Below, piece after piece: positions 1 through 6,531 of a stretch of 12,463 nucleotides of DNA. Location of the stretch: the NCBI GenBank assembly GCA_030153045.1, contig JASLID010000109.1:1-12463 (forward strand), given 5' to 3'. The stretch's first letter is position 1. Each line of letters starts with the position of its first letter. The notes below the pieces were generated by a model that was not told the origin of the DNA, did not search any database, and saw only the letters and a program-made list of their open reading frames with translations. The DNA is from Flavobacterium sp. (GTDB lineage Bacteria; Bacteroidota; Bacteroidia; Flavobacteriales; Flavobacteriaceae). Made by a program: the position numbers and the translations under genes.

Positions 1-1
1 A

Positions 2-84
2 GGCCACGTGGAGAAACGGTAGACTTGCCATCTTGAGGGGGTGGTGCTCGTAAGGGCGTGTGGGTTCAAATCCCACCGTGGTCA
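2..84 (+). tRNA. tRNA-Leu (anticodon GAG)
   Basis: The sequence folds as a class II tRNA. The acceptor stem is 2-8 with 77-83 (one G-U pair), followed by discriminator A84. The D-loop carries the GGTAGA signature. The anticodon stem is 28-32 with 40-44, and its loop at 33-39 places GAG at 35-37, which reads CUC and CUU leucine codons. A long variable arm (about 45-59) is typical of tRNA-Leu. The T stem (60-64 with 72-76) is perfect, with a TTCAAAT loop. The 3' CCA is not encoded: A84 is followed by CATTT. The molecule starts one base inside the window, so an upstream tRNA cluster cannot be excluded. Confidence 0.95.
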
Positions 85-114
85 CATTTTGAACCTGTTT
101 ACAGGTAATTATAT

Positions 115-171
115 AAAGGTTTTAGTCAACATTTCAAACCGCTTGAAAAGAGAGATTAAAACCTTTTTTTT
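115..171 (+). terminator. Nested hairpin and T-run downstream of tRNA-Leu
   Basis: A 10-bp perfect outer stem (115-124 AAAGGTTTTA with 157-166 TAAAACCTTT) is followed by a further run of T to position 171. Inside it lies a second hairpin (132-137 TTTCAA with 143-148 TTGAAA, loop ACCGC). The position and the T-tract fit an intrinsic terminator for the tRNA transcript. The unpaired bases between the two stems make it less compact than a classic terminator. Confidence 0.5.
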
Positions 172-291
172 GAAATAAGATTAATTTGTACGATTTACAT
201 TGTTAAACTAATCATTCCTTCAGAAACACAAAACCTTCAAACTGACTTATCGCATTTAACTAAAAACCACACTCTAAAAATTTAAAAAACC

Positions 292-1506
292 ATGAAACCA
301 CTTTTGTATTCTTTTACTTTATTGCTTTTTTCTTTTTGTGTTAAGGCACAAAAAAATGACCATTTTACAGTTGGATTTGAAGAAACTATATCTTCAAAAA
401 TATTAAAAGAACAACGTAAAGTCTGGATTCATATTCCTAACAGCAATGGAGGAAATAAAATTATTCGGAAAGAACATTATCCAGTAATTTATTTATTAGA
501 CGGAAGTGAAAATTTCAATACTGTTGTTAGCATAACCAAACATATGACTGAATCAGGTCTATGTCCACCAATGATTGTTGTTGGAATACTACATCCTAAC
601 AGATTGATCGATTTAACATTGGGTACAGATAAAGAGCTACCTACTATTGTAGGTGGAGGCGAAAAATTCATGTCTTATATTGAAAAGGAACTGATTCCTT
701 ATGTTGATTCAAAATACCCAACAACATCTTACAAAACTTTCATAGGTCATTCTCTTGGAGGTTTGATGGTTATGAATACTTTCTTACATCAGCCCAATTT
801 ATTTAATTCTTACGTTTCACTTGACGCTTCCTTGTGGTGGGATAATCAAAAAACGGTAAAAGAGGCAAAACTGATTTTACCTAAACAAAATTATAAAGGA
901 AAAACATTGTTTATAGCATTAGCCAATCGTCTGGAAAGAGGAGTTGATACACTAACTGTTCAAAAAGATACGAGTAGAACTACTGGACTTATCCGTAGTA
1001 ATCTGGAATTGATCAAAGATATTTCTAAAAACAAAAACAATCAGCTACGTTTCAGACATAAATTTTATGAAGACGACGATCATTCCTCGGTTCGATTGAT
1101 TGGAGAATATGATGCTCTTCGATTTATTTTTGATTTTTACAAACTTAAAATTTACGATAGCGAATTAGAAAATCCAGATTTTAAATTGGATACTTTACTG
1201 GCAGCACACTATAAAAATGCTTCAGAACAAATGGGGTATTTAGTTAAACCCGCTGAAAATCAAATTAACAAGCTTGGATACTCGATGTTAGGCACTAAGC
1301 AGTTTAGCAAATCCGAAACCTTATTTAAGCTAAACATTACCAACTATCCCGAAAGTGCCAATTGTTATGATTCACTAGGTGATCTGTATCTTGAAACTGG
1401 TGATAAAACAAAAGCTATTGAGAATTTCAAGAAAGCATTAAGCCTTCAAGAAATCCCTGAATCAAGAAAGAAACTCGACGGATTATTAAAGGAAAGTAAA
1501 AAATAA
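292..1506 (+). CDS. Secreted esterase-like alpha/beta hydrolase with C-terminal TPR-like tail
   Basis: The 404-aa protein has an N-terminal signal peptide (about residues 1-19, hydrophobic core then VKA-Q), so it is exported, probably to the periplasm. Residues about 25-285 match the putative esterase family (PF00756, the Fes/IroE/antigen-85 fold). They include a Y-x-x-x-Y-L-L-D-G region near 63-71, the nucleophile elbow G-H-S-L-G-G at 152-157 (Ser154), and D-D-D-H-S-S at 261-266, where His264 is the likely catalytic base. Residues about 322-390 look like one or two TPR repeats (NCYDSLGDLYLETGD, KAIENFKKAL). The family hydrolyses esters ranging from siderophore trilactones to acyl esters; the substrate here is unknown. 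The gene stands alone between a tRNA and a terminator, with no B12 genes in its transcript. The ATG at 292 is chosen because the signal peptide follows directly. Confidence 0.85.
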   Translation: MKPLLYSFTLLLFSFCVKAQKNDHFTVGFEETISSKILKEQRKVWIHIPNSNGGNKIIRKEHYPVIYLLDGSENFNTVVSITKHMTESGLCPPMIVVGILHPNRLIDLTLGTDKELPTIVGGGEKFMSYIEKELIPYVDSKYPTTSYKTFIGHSLGGLMVMNTFLHQPNLFNSYVSLDASLWWDNQKTVKEAKLILPKQNYKGKTLFIALANRLERGVDTLTVQKDTSRTTGLIRSNLELIKDISKNKNNQLRFRHKFYEDDDHSSVRLIGEYDALRFIFDFYKLKIYDSELENPDFKLDTLLAAHYKNASEQMGYLVKPAENQINKLGYSMLGTKQFSKSETLFKLNITNYPESANCYDSLGDLYLETGDKTKAIENFKKALSLQEIPESRKKLDGLLKESKK

Positions 1507-1514
1507 AAAGACTT

Positions 1515-1550
1515 AAATAAAAAAAGTCCCTTTCGGGACTTTTTTTATTT
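1515..1550. terminator. Bidirectional intrinsic terminator between convergent genes
   Basis: A perfect 16-bp inverted repeat (1515-1530 AAATAAAAAAAGTCCC with 1535-1550) has a TTTC tetraloop. The GC core GTCCC/GGGAC is flanked by A and T runs, so either strand yields a hairpin followed by U. It separates the + strand esterase gene from the - strand DUF4252 gene, whose TAA stop (1547-1545) lies inside the stem. Confidence 0.92.
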
Positions 1551-2081
1551 AAACAATTCTTGTAAAGGCTTTAATTGCTCTACATCTATTTTTGATTTTT
1601 GCATCAGTTTAAGCATCTCCATAACTGCGTTGGGATTCATATCATCTCCAGTAATTCTAATTACAGCTAAACCTTTTTCTGATTTGTTACCATATAGAAT
1701 AAATTCATCGATTTTATCCTTTTTTTCAACACATTTAAACTCGGCAGCATCTTTACCAGAAGAAACTCGTATTAAAGACTCATACTTTTTATCTTTTAAA
1801 ATTGATATTATCGCTTTTCTTTCTGTTTCAAAGGCAGCCTGATTGCTTTTATCGGCTTTAAAAGTTAGAATATTCACTTTTTCAAATGACTCTAAAACTT
1901 TCTTTTCTGATGCTGAAAGCTTCGTAGTTTCAAGGTTTAAAATATTTGGTGTTAGATCTAAAACCGTAAAAGCTTTATTTTCACTTTTTTCAACAAAATA
2001 CTTTTGCAAGGTAGGTTCGTTTTTACAACTCATTAAGAGTAACACAAAACCTAGGCAGAAAACTTTTACCATAGCTTTCAT
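1545..2081 (-). CDS. DUF4252 lipoprotein
   Basis: The 178-aa protein starts with a lipoprotein signal peptide: a hydrophobic stretch at residues 4-18 and the lipobox L-M-S-C with Cys19 as the lipidated residue, followed by K-N-E. The body resembles the DUF4252 family of Bacteroidota exported proteins, including the closing pattern of G-D (near 'RITGDDMNPNAVMEML') followed by helical residues. No catalytic motif is visible and the function is unknown. It is the last gene of the sigma factor unit, two bases after the stop of a paralogous DUF4252 gene, and it ends inside the bidirectional terminator. It was probably duplicated from its neighbour, with one copy becoming membrane-anchored. Confidence 0.8.
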   Translation of the reverse strand: MKAMVKVFCLGFVLLLMSCKNEPTLQKYFVEKSENKAFTVLDLTPNILNLETTKLSASEKKVLESFEKVNILTFKADKSNQAAFETERKAIISILKDKKYESLIRVSSGKDAAEFKCVEKKDKIDEFILYGNKSEKGLAVIRITGDDMNPNAVMEMLKLMQKSKIDVEQLKPLQELFK

Positions 2082-2083
2082 GA

Positions 2084-2617
2084 TTATTTATTTTGCTTTC
2101 CAGCTTTTTTCAATTCATCGCCACCAGGAATGTTCATTCTGTTTGTAAGCGTTGATAATTCGTTAATGTCAATATCTCCTGTAAGAGACATTAAAACAGT
2201 TTCATGGCCTTTTACGTTTGCGCCTTCAATGAACATCAATAACTCTTTAACTGTAGAATCTGAACCACCTGATTTAACGTAGATTTTTACATTTTTACCG
2301 TTGTCGTTTACACGCATTAACTCTTCAAGATTGCTTGATTTTAGATATCTGTCTACATTGCCACGCATATCAGTTGCAGTTTTAGTGCTTGATGTCATAA
2401 ACACTTTTAAATTGTCTAATTTCTTAATCAATGCTAAATATTTTTGTGCGTCTTTATCAGAAGCTTCCATCTTTACTTTACTCATTAAATCGAACATTTT
2501 TTTGTTGACAATGATAGATGTTACGTTTTCCTGACCGTCATATTTGTCAAACGCTGATTGTGCCTGACTAAAAAATGGCAATAAGATGAATAATGCGATT
2601 ATAACTGTTTTTTTCAT
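2084..2617 (-). CDS. DUF4252 exported protein
   Basis: The 177-aa protein has a Sec signal peptide (MKKTVIIALFILLPFFSQAQ, likely cleaved after A19) but no lipobox cysteine, so it should be soluble in the periplasm or secreted. The remainder (FDKYDGQENVTSIIVNKKMFDLMSKV, then 'SLTGDIDINELSTLTNRM') is characteristic of DUF4252. This family is often found beside ECF sigma factors in Flavobacteriia and has no established biochemical role. It lies 11 bases after the putative anti-sigma gene and 2 bases before the lipoprotein paralogue, so all four genes are probably on one transcript. Confidence 0.82.
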   Translation of the reverse strand: MKKTVIIALFILLPFFSQAQSAFDKYDGQENVTSIIVNKKMFDLMSKVKMEASDKDAQKYLALIKKLDNLKVFMTSSTKTATDMRGNVDRYLKSSNLEELMRVNDNGKNVKIYVKSGGSDSTVKELLMFIEGANVKGHETVLMSLTGDIDINELSTLTNRMNIPGGDELKKAGKQNK

Positions 2618-2628
2618 GATTGATGATT

Positions 2629-3084
2629 TTAATAATTGTTTTTAAATACTTTGTTTTTTGCATTCTCGTACTCTTGCAAGTAACTAACACTTTCCATGCC
2701 AGTGTTTACATTTTCTGACAATAAGGCCAAAGCTTTTTGAGTTTCTCTAAATGCTTCTTCGGGAGTTTCATAACTACCCAATTCATTTTGAGATTCTTGT
2801 AAGGCCATATTATTCGTAAAAAAAGTAACCACTCCAAACAAAACTACTATAGAAGCTGCTATTGAAATCCACATTACCTTATTGTTTGATTTAACTGGTG
2901 GAATTTCTTTAGTAAACTGTTGCTGTTTTGCTTCGGTGAAGTAACCAAACATTGCCTTATATTGCTCTAAATGTGGCGCCACATCTGGAGATGAAAAGTA
3001 ACTGCGCAATTCCTTTTCTTCGGCAAGTGAAGTTTCTCCTTGAAAGTATTTTTCGATTAATATCTCTATTTTATTTGATTCCAT
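2629..3084 (-). CDS. Single-pass membrane protein, putative anti-sigma factor
   Basis: The 151-aa protein has a charged helical N-terminal part (residues 1-65, starting MESNKIEILIEKYFQGETS, the 'leaf' often seen in Bacteroidota anti-sigma-like proteins). One clear transmembrane segment follows at about 70-90 (VMWISIAASIVVLFGVVTFF), then a roughly 60-residue C-terminal part predicted outside. The start overlaps the end of the ECF sigma gene by 14 bases, a coupling typical of sigma/anti-sigma pairs. There is no zinc-binding H-x3-C-x2-C motif, so it is not a ZAS-type anti-sigma. The role is inferred from architecture and position; it could instead be an uncharacterised membrane partner of the DUF4252 proteins. 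Confidence 0.75.
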   Translation of the reverse strand: MESNKIEILIEKYFQGETSLAEEKELRSYFSSPDVAPHLEQYKAMFGYFTEAKQQQFTKEIPPVKSNNKVMWISIAASIVVLFGVVTFFTNNMALQESQNELGSYETPEEAFRETQKALALLSENVNTGMESVSYLQEYENAKNKVFKNNY

Positions 3085-3580
3085 AATTATGGGTCTTTGT
3101 CATTCGTTCTCTAATTGTTTTTCTGGCTCTCGAAAGTGCTACTCTTATAGCAGTTTCATTCATATCGAGTATTTTAGCAATATCTTCAAATTCATATTGC
3201 TCAATATCCCGCATCTGAATAATTAGCTTTTGTTGTTCGGGTAAATCGTTTATCCATTTTTCTACCCAATGCCAGGAATCGCTGTCTTCTACTTTTTGTT
3301 GCAATTCGGCTCCATTTTCAACATAATTACTATGAACGATTTGCAAATTTGAAGCTCTTTTAGACTTTAAAACATCTAAACAATGATTTTTCGTAATTGT
3401 CATTGCATACGCTTCAATACTACCATACCCTTCAATAACCTTATTCTTGTTCCAGAGTTTTACTAATATATCCTGAGTGGCATCTTCTGCTTCTTCAGTA
3501 CTTACTAATAAACGCTTGGCCAACCTATATACTTTGTCCTTAAATGGTTTAATCGTATTTATAAATTCAACTTGGTTCAT
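3071..3580 (-). CDS. ECF-type RNA polymerase sigma factor
   Basis: The 169-aa protein has the size and two-domain layout of an extracytoplasmic-function sigma factor. Region 2 covers about residues 10-75, with the core-binding and -10 recognition segment 'EEAEDATQDILVKLWNK' followed by 'IEAYAMTITKNHCLDVLKSK'. Region 4 covers about 105-158, with 'LPEQQKLIIQMRDIEQYEFEDIAKILDMNETAIRVALSRARKTIRE' forming the helix-turn-helix that reads the -35 element. There is no extra C-terminal domain. It is the first gene of a four-gene unit (sigma, membrane protein, two DUF4252 proteins). The ATG at 3580 lies about 18 bases after the likely transcription start of an ECF-like promoter, which suggests autoregulation. 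Confidence 0.92.
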   Translation of the reverse strand: MNQVEFINTIKPFKDKVYRLAKRLLVSTEEAEDATQDILVKLWNKNKVIEGYGSIEAYAMTITKNHCLDVLKSKRASNLQIVHSNYVENGAELQQKVEDSDSWHWVEKWINDLPEQQKLIIQMRDIEQYEFEDIAKILDMNETAIRVALSRARKTIRERMTKTHNYGIK

Positions 3581-3604
3581 TATAATGGTTGGTTATACTA
3601 TCTA

Positions 3605-3630
3605 GACGAGTGAGCTTTAATTTTGTTACA
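3605..3630 (-). promoter_or_regulatory. Putative ECF sigma-dependent promoter (autoregulation)
   Basis: Read on the - strand, TGTAAC (3630-3625) is separated by exactly 16 bases from CGTC (3608-3605). This is the shape of an ECF promoter: a -35 box containing AAC and a -10 box containing CGTC. It differs from the TTTG/TAnnTTTG housekeeping promoter of the phylum. It sits 25-50 bases upstream of the sigma factor ATG, so the sigma factor probably drives its own operon. The assignment is from pattern only. Confidence 0.6.
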
Positions 3631-3660
3631 AGTTAGTAAAAAAATAATTCAATAAAATAA

Positions 3661-3693
3661 AAGTCCCGCTCTGAAAAACTCAAAGCGGGACTT
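3661..3693 (-). terminator. Intrinsic terminator of the TonB receptor gene
   Basis: A 10-bp perfect stem (3661-3670 AAGTCCCGCT with 3684-3693 AGCGGGACTT) extends inward with one mismatch. On the - strand it is followed by TTTATTTTATT. It begins 22 bases after the TAA of the receptor gene and isolates that gene from the sigma factor unit downstream. On the + strand there is no T-run after the stem, so it acts mainly in one direction. Confidence 0.88.
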
Positions 3694-3714
3694 CTTGCGG
3701 ATAACTAACGCACT

Positions 3715-5619
3715 CTAAAACAAAAAGTTGAAACCTATTCTAAAGTTTCTACCTCTTGTACTAAAACCTCTTGTTTCTACAAAATCTTTATTTAAAATAT
3801 TATCCGCTGCTGCAAAAATATTAAGTCTGTTTTTGATTAAATCGTAACGAACATTTGCATTTACCAATTGGTAATTAAGCAATGTTTCTTCCTTTAACTC
3901 TGGCGCCCATGTTGGAGGAAGGTAAACTGTATATTCGAAAGCACGATCAGCTACAAACTGGTATGCCACATTAAACCCTAAACGTTCAGTAGCCTGTACA
4001 TCAAGCGATGCATTAACTTTGTGTTTTGGATTTAAAATTCTTGATCTTTTTTCAAGTTCTGTAAAAGTATAATTTGCATCAAATTTGATTTTACTATTTA
4101 CAGCATAAGAAACCATTGCTTCAACTCCTTTAGCCACATTAATACCTTTAACATTAAAATATTTGTAAGTCATTAAATCGAATCCAATCGCTTCTTTTTC
4201 TTCTCTGTGGAAAGCTACAGCAGAAATTGTTAATTTATCAGATAATAAATTCGTTTCTAAACCAGCTTCAATAGTTGCGTCTTTTTCTGGAGTTAACTCT
4301 AAATCTCCATAAGGAGAATACAATTGGTATAAACTTGGAGATACAAATGCGGTACTATAAGAAGCCAATAATTTTAATGGTAAATTTTCAAATTTGAAAG
4401 AAGGATTAAAATTATAGACTAAGTTATTTCCGTAACGACTGTGCACATTATAACGAGCTCCAGTATTAATATTTAAACCAAATTCAGAGTTAAAAACTAC
4501 TGTTAAATAAGGGTCTATCATACTAAATTTAGCCAATTCTTCTGCAATGCTTCCATATTCGCTAAAGTTAGACATTTCATGGAATTGAAATTGTCCTCCA
4601 GCTACTACAAATAATTGTGAGAAAATTTGGTATTTGTTATAAACATCTGCATTTACACTTCGTGATTTGAAATTAGTCATTGAACCATAACTAAAGATAT
4701 CTCTAGTGATTGTATTTGCTCCAGCATTAATAACAAATTCTCCTTTATTGTATTTGTATTTTGGAGAAAAACCAACTCTGAATTGTTCAGAAAGGGAGTA
4801 GTTTTGTTTGTCATCTGAAAACGACCCTGCATCAAAGTCATTTTTCATTCGGTCATAATTAGCGAAGAAATCCAAAGTCAATTTCTTTGTCGCTTTCACA
4901 CCAAATTTAACTACCGAGTTTACTCTAGAGAATTTATCAGCTTCAAAACCTTCTCCTTTTGCTTCAGAAATACCAGTAGATTCAGTACTATTTAATCCTG
5001 CAAAATAAGTAACCTTATCAACAGTACCGTTTACACCAAAACCTTGGTTGAATTCTTGCGGTTCGTAGTTCTTAATCTCTTTAGTAGTTTCAACACTACT
5101 GATGTTCATGTAAGCATTTCCGGCAATTGCTTTCTTGTCTGCTTTTTTCAAAGTAATGTTTATTACTCCGGTTGCTGCTCCAGTTCCGTACAAAGTACTT
5201 GAAGCGCCTTTCATGATTTCAATGCTTTCAATTTGATCAACAGGCAATAAACGCAAATCGTAAGAAAGACTAATTCCAGAAGCATCGGTTACCGGAACTC
5301 CGTCAATTAAGATTAAAACCTGATGACTTCTACCTCCACGAAGGAAAATCCCTAAATCTTTACCATTACGGCTTTGATTTCCATTAATTTCAACTCCTGC
5401 CACGGTACTTAAAACAGCGGCAACTGATTGACCTTTCTTTTTCTTTAAATCTTCAGCGGTAATTTTAACAATGACTTTCCCTGATTTCTCTTTTGGTTGA
5501 GCAAATTTTGAATCGGAAATCACGACTTCATTCATTTTATTGATAGAGTCATTTTCTTGTGCAAAAGCACCAATTGATGCAAGCACAAAAGCACCTACAA
5601 CAGTAATTTTTTTGTTCAT
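3715..5619 (-). CDS. btuB: TonB-dependent outer-membrane receptor, BtuB-type (corrinoid uptake)
   Basis: The 634-aa protein has a signal peptide (residues 1-20, MNKKITVVGAFVLASIGAFA) and a TonB-box-like E-V-V-I-S at 31-35. The plug domain spans about 45-160, with 'LSTVAGVEI' near 70-78, 'FLRGGRSHQVLILIDGVPV' near 92-110, and 'IESIEIMKGASSTLYGTGAATGVINI' ending the plug. The rest is a beta-barrel rich in alternating aromatic strands, ending in phenylalanine (RIGFNFLF), the usual barrel-assembly signal. The length is close to E. coli BtuB (about 600 aa) and shorter than SusC-type receptors. A cobalamin riboswitch directly upstream makes vitamin B12 or another corrinoid the likely ligand. It is monocistronic, bounded by the riboswitch and a strong terminator. 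The exact corrinoid preference cannot be read from the sequence. Confidence 0.9.
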   Translation of the reverse strand: MNKKITVVGAFVLASIGAFAQENDSINKMNEVVISDSKFAQPKEKSGKVIVKITAEDLKKKKGQSVAAVLSTVAGVEINGNQSRNGKDLGIFLRGGRSHQVLILIDGVPVTDASGISLSYDLRLLPVDQIESIEIMKGASSTLYGTGAATGVINITLKKADKKAIAGNAYMNISSVETTKEIKNYEPQEFNQGFGVNGTVDKVTYFAGLNSTESTGISEAKGEGFEADKFSRVNSVVKFGVKATKKLTLDFFANYDRMKNDFDAGSFSDDKQNYSLSEQFRVGFSPKYKYNKGEFVINAGANTITRDIFSYGSMTNFKSRSVNADVYNKYQIFSQLFVVAGGQFQFHEMSNFSEYGSIAEELAKFSMIDPYLTVVFNSEFGLNINTGARYNVHSRYGNNLVYNFNPSFKFENLPLKLLASYSTAFVSPSLYQLYSPYGDLELTPEKDATIEAGLETNLLSDKLTISAVAFHREEKEAIGFDLMTYKYFNVKGINVAKGVEAMVSYAVNSKIKFDANYTFTELEKRSRILNPKHKVNASLDVQATERLGFNVAYQFVADRAFEYTVYLPPTWAPELKEETLLNYQLVNANVRYDLIKNRLNIFAAADNILNKDFVETRGFSTRGRNFRIGFNFLF

Positions 5620-5633
5620 TTTAAATAAAACAT

Positions 5634-5680
5634 TTTTAATACTAAAAATGGGAGAAAAGCATAGAATTTACCCATACCCA
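5634..5680 (-). promoter_or_regulatory. Possible riboswitch expression platform
   Basis: Between the B12 box and the receptor ATG, the - strand contains ATGGG, an 18-base A/T-rich loop, then CCCAT followed by a TTTTT run. This short hairpin with a U-tract could act as a conditional terminator. A second possible hairpin (AAACTTT paired with AAGGTTT, loop CGGGAAA-like) lies just upstream. Either could be the switching element. The stems are weak, and control of translation is equally possible. Confidence 0.3.
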
Positions 5681-5699
5681 AACCTTTTTTCCCGAAAGT

Positions 5700-5870
5700 T
5701 TGATACACAGTGTATTAGGCAGGTCTCCTGGCTTGCGTCTTGTTGTTTACCTTCCCATTTCCTAATCAGAAACAGTGGTTTTGTAGATAACAACAAGCTT
5801 AGTAGCTTACAGTTGCGGGTACAGCTTAGGTTTTTAATCCTAATTCCCTTTTAATGTGTTTTACAAAAAG
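5700..5870 (-). promoter_or_regulatory. Cobalamin riboswitch (AdoCbl-type aptamer)
   Basis: Conserved aptamer elements appear in the right order on the - strand. GGGAATTAGG is at 5848-5839. The core AGCTGTACCCGCAACTGT is at 5826-5809. CCACTG is at 5778-5773 and GGGAAGG at 5756-5750. The B12 box AGCCAGGAGACCTGCC is at 5733-5718. A peripheral helix CTTGTTGTT/AACAACAAG closes the region between the core and the B12 box. It lies about 98 bases upstream of the receptor ATG, and binding of a corrinoid is expected to repress the receptor. The outer limits are approximate. Confidence 0.96.
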
Positions 5871-5895
5871 TAAAGTCACAACCTCAATACGATTG

Positions 5896-5928
5896 CAAAT
5901 ATACAGGCATAATTGTTAATTATGCAAA
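5896..5928 (-). promoter_or_regulatory. Bacteroidota-type promoter for the riboswitch-receptor transcript
   Basis: On the - strand TATATTTG (5903-5896) matches the -7 consensus TAnnTTTG exactly. TTTG (5928-5925) lies 21 bases upstream, within the usual range for the -33 element. Transcription would start near 5888, just ahead of the aptamer. A perfect 8-bp inverted repeat fills the spacer between the two elements. Confidence 0.6.
5907..5925. repeat. Inverted repeat inside the receptor promoter spacer
   Basis: GCATAATT (5907-5914) and AATTATGC (5918-5925) are perfect reverse complements separated by GTT. The repeat covers nearly the whole spacer between the -33 and -7 elements, which is where an operator for a dimeric repressor would lie. 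It is AT-rich, so chance or a weak hairpin remains possible. Confidence 0.6.
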
Positions 5929-5958
5929 TTTAGAGTGTCTTTTGATAAATAATTTGAA

Positions 5959-5982
5959 AAATAAACAGCGCTTCTTTTATTT
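5959..5982 (-). terminator. Weak hairpin downstream of cobC
   Basis: On the - strand AAATAAA and TTTATTT pair around a 10-base loop containing AGCGCT, followed by TTC. It lies 25 bases after the cobC stop. The stem has only A-T pairs, so termination would be inefficient and the salvage operon may read through into the riboswitch. Confidence 0.3.
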
Positions 5983-6006
5983 ACCTGCTTAAATCGTAAG
6001 TATTTT

Positions 6007-6531
6007 CTATAGTTTGATTTTTATAACTTCCCCAAAATCAACCTTATTAGTAAAAGCGTCTTTAAGAGGAAGACTTGAAATTTTACACAAAATACTTCGT
6101 ATTACTCCGGCATGGGTAACAAGAACTATTGGTTTTGAGTTGTTCATTTGAAGTTCTGTTTGCATAAAATCAGTGACCCTATCATATAATTTTGTAAATG
6201 ATTCTCCATTGGGAACAGTTACGTTTACAAAATCTTTCATCCACGGATTCATTTCTTCAAGAGAAATAGTGTCCCAGTTTTTCATTTCCCAGTCTCCAAA
6301 ATTCATTTCCATTAAACGAGAATCGGTTGTATAATTGGATTCCGATAAATAATCGGCCAAAATAGTACAGCGTTGTAAAGGACTCGAATAGAATACAGCT
6401 TTGGCTGGAATTTGCGCTTTTATAGTTTCAAATTGTGAGTTATACTCCTGAAGCAAACCCACATCGGATTGCCCATAGCAAATGCCTTTTTCACAAACGG
6501 TTTCGGTATGACGAATTAAATAAATTTCCAT
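6007..6531 (-). CDS. cobC: Alpha-ribazole phosphatase (histidine phosphatase family)
   Basis: The protein removes the 5'-phosphate from alpha-ribazole phosphate or from adenosylcobalamin phosphate at the end of nucleotide-loop assembly. With the start at 6531 it has 174 aa and opens directly with MEIYLIRHTE, placing the catalytic R-H at residues 7-8. Other active-site residues of the phosphoglycerate-mutase-like fold are Arg54 in SSPLQRC, Glu75 in MEMNFGDWE and His140 in VTHAGVIR. An upstream in-frame ATG at 6591 would add 20 residues encoded entirely within the cobS reading region and unlike the family, so the internal start is preferred. The gene overlaps the end of cobS by 16 bases, suggesting translational coupling. 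It is the last gene of the salvage operon. Confidence 0.92.
   Translation of the reverse strand: MEIYLIRHTETVCEKGICYGQSDVGLLQEYNSQFETIKAQIPAKAVFYSSPLQRCTILADYLSESNYTTDSRLMEMNFGDWEMKNWDTISLEEMNPWMKDFVNVTVPNGESFTKLYDRVTDFMQTELQMNNSKPIVLVTHAGVIRSILCKISSLPLKDAFTNKVDFGEVIKIKL

Noticed and set aside
1630..2148. Open frames on the + strand opposite the DUF4252 genes
   Set aside because: They are antisense to clear coding sequence, lack domain features and have low-complexity composition expected of shadow frames.
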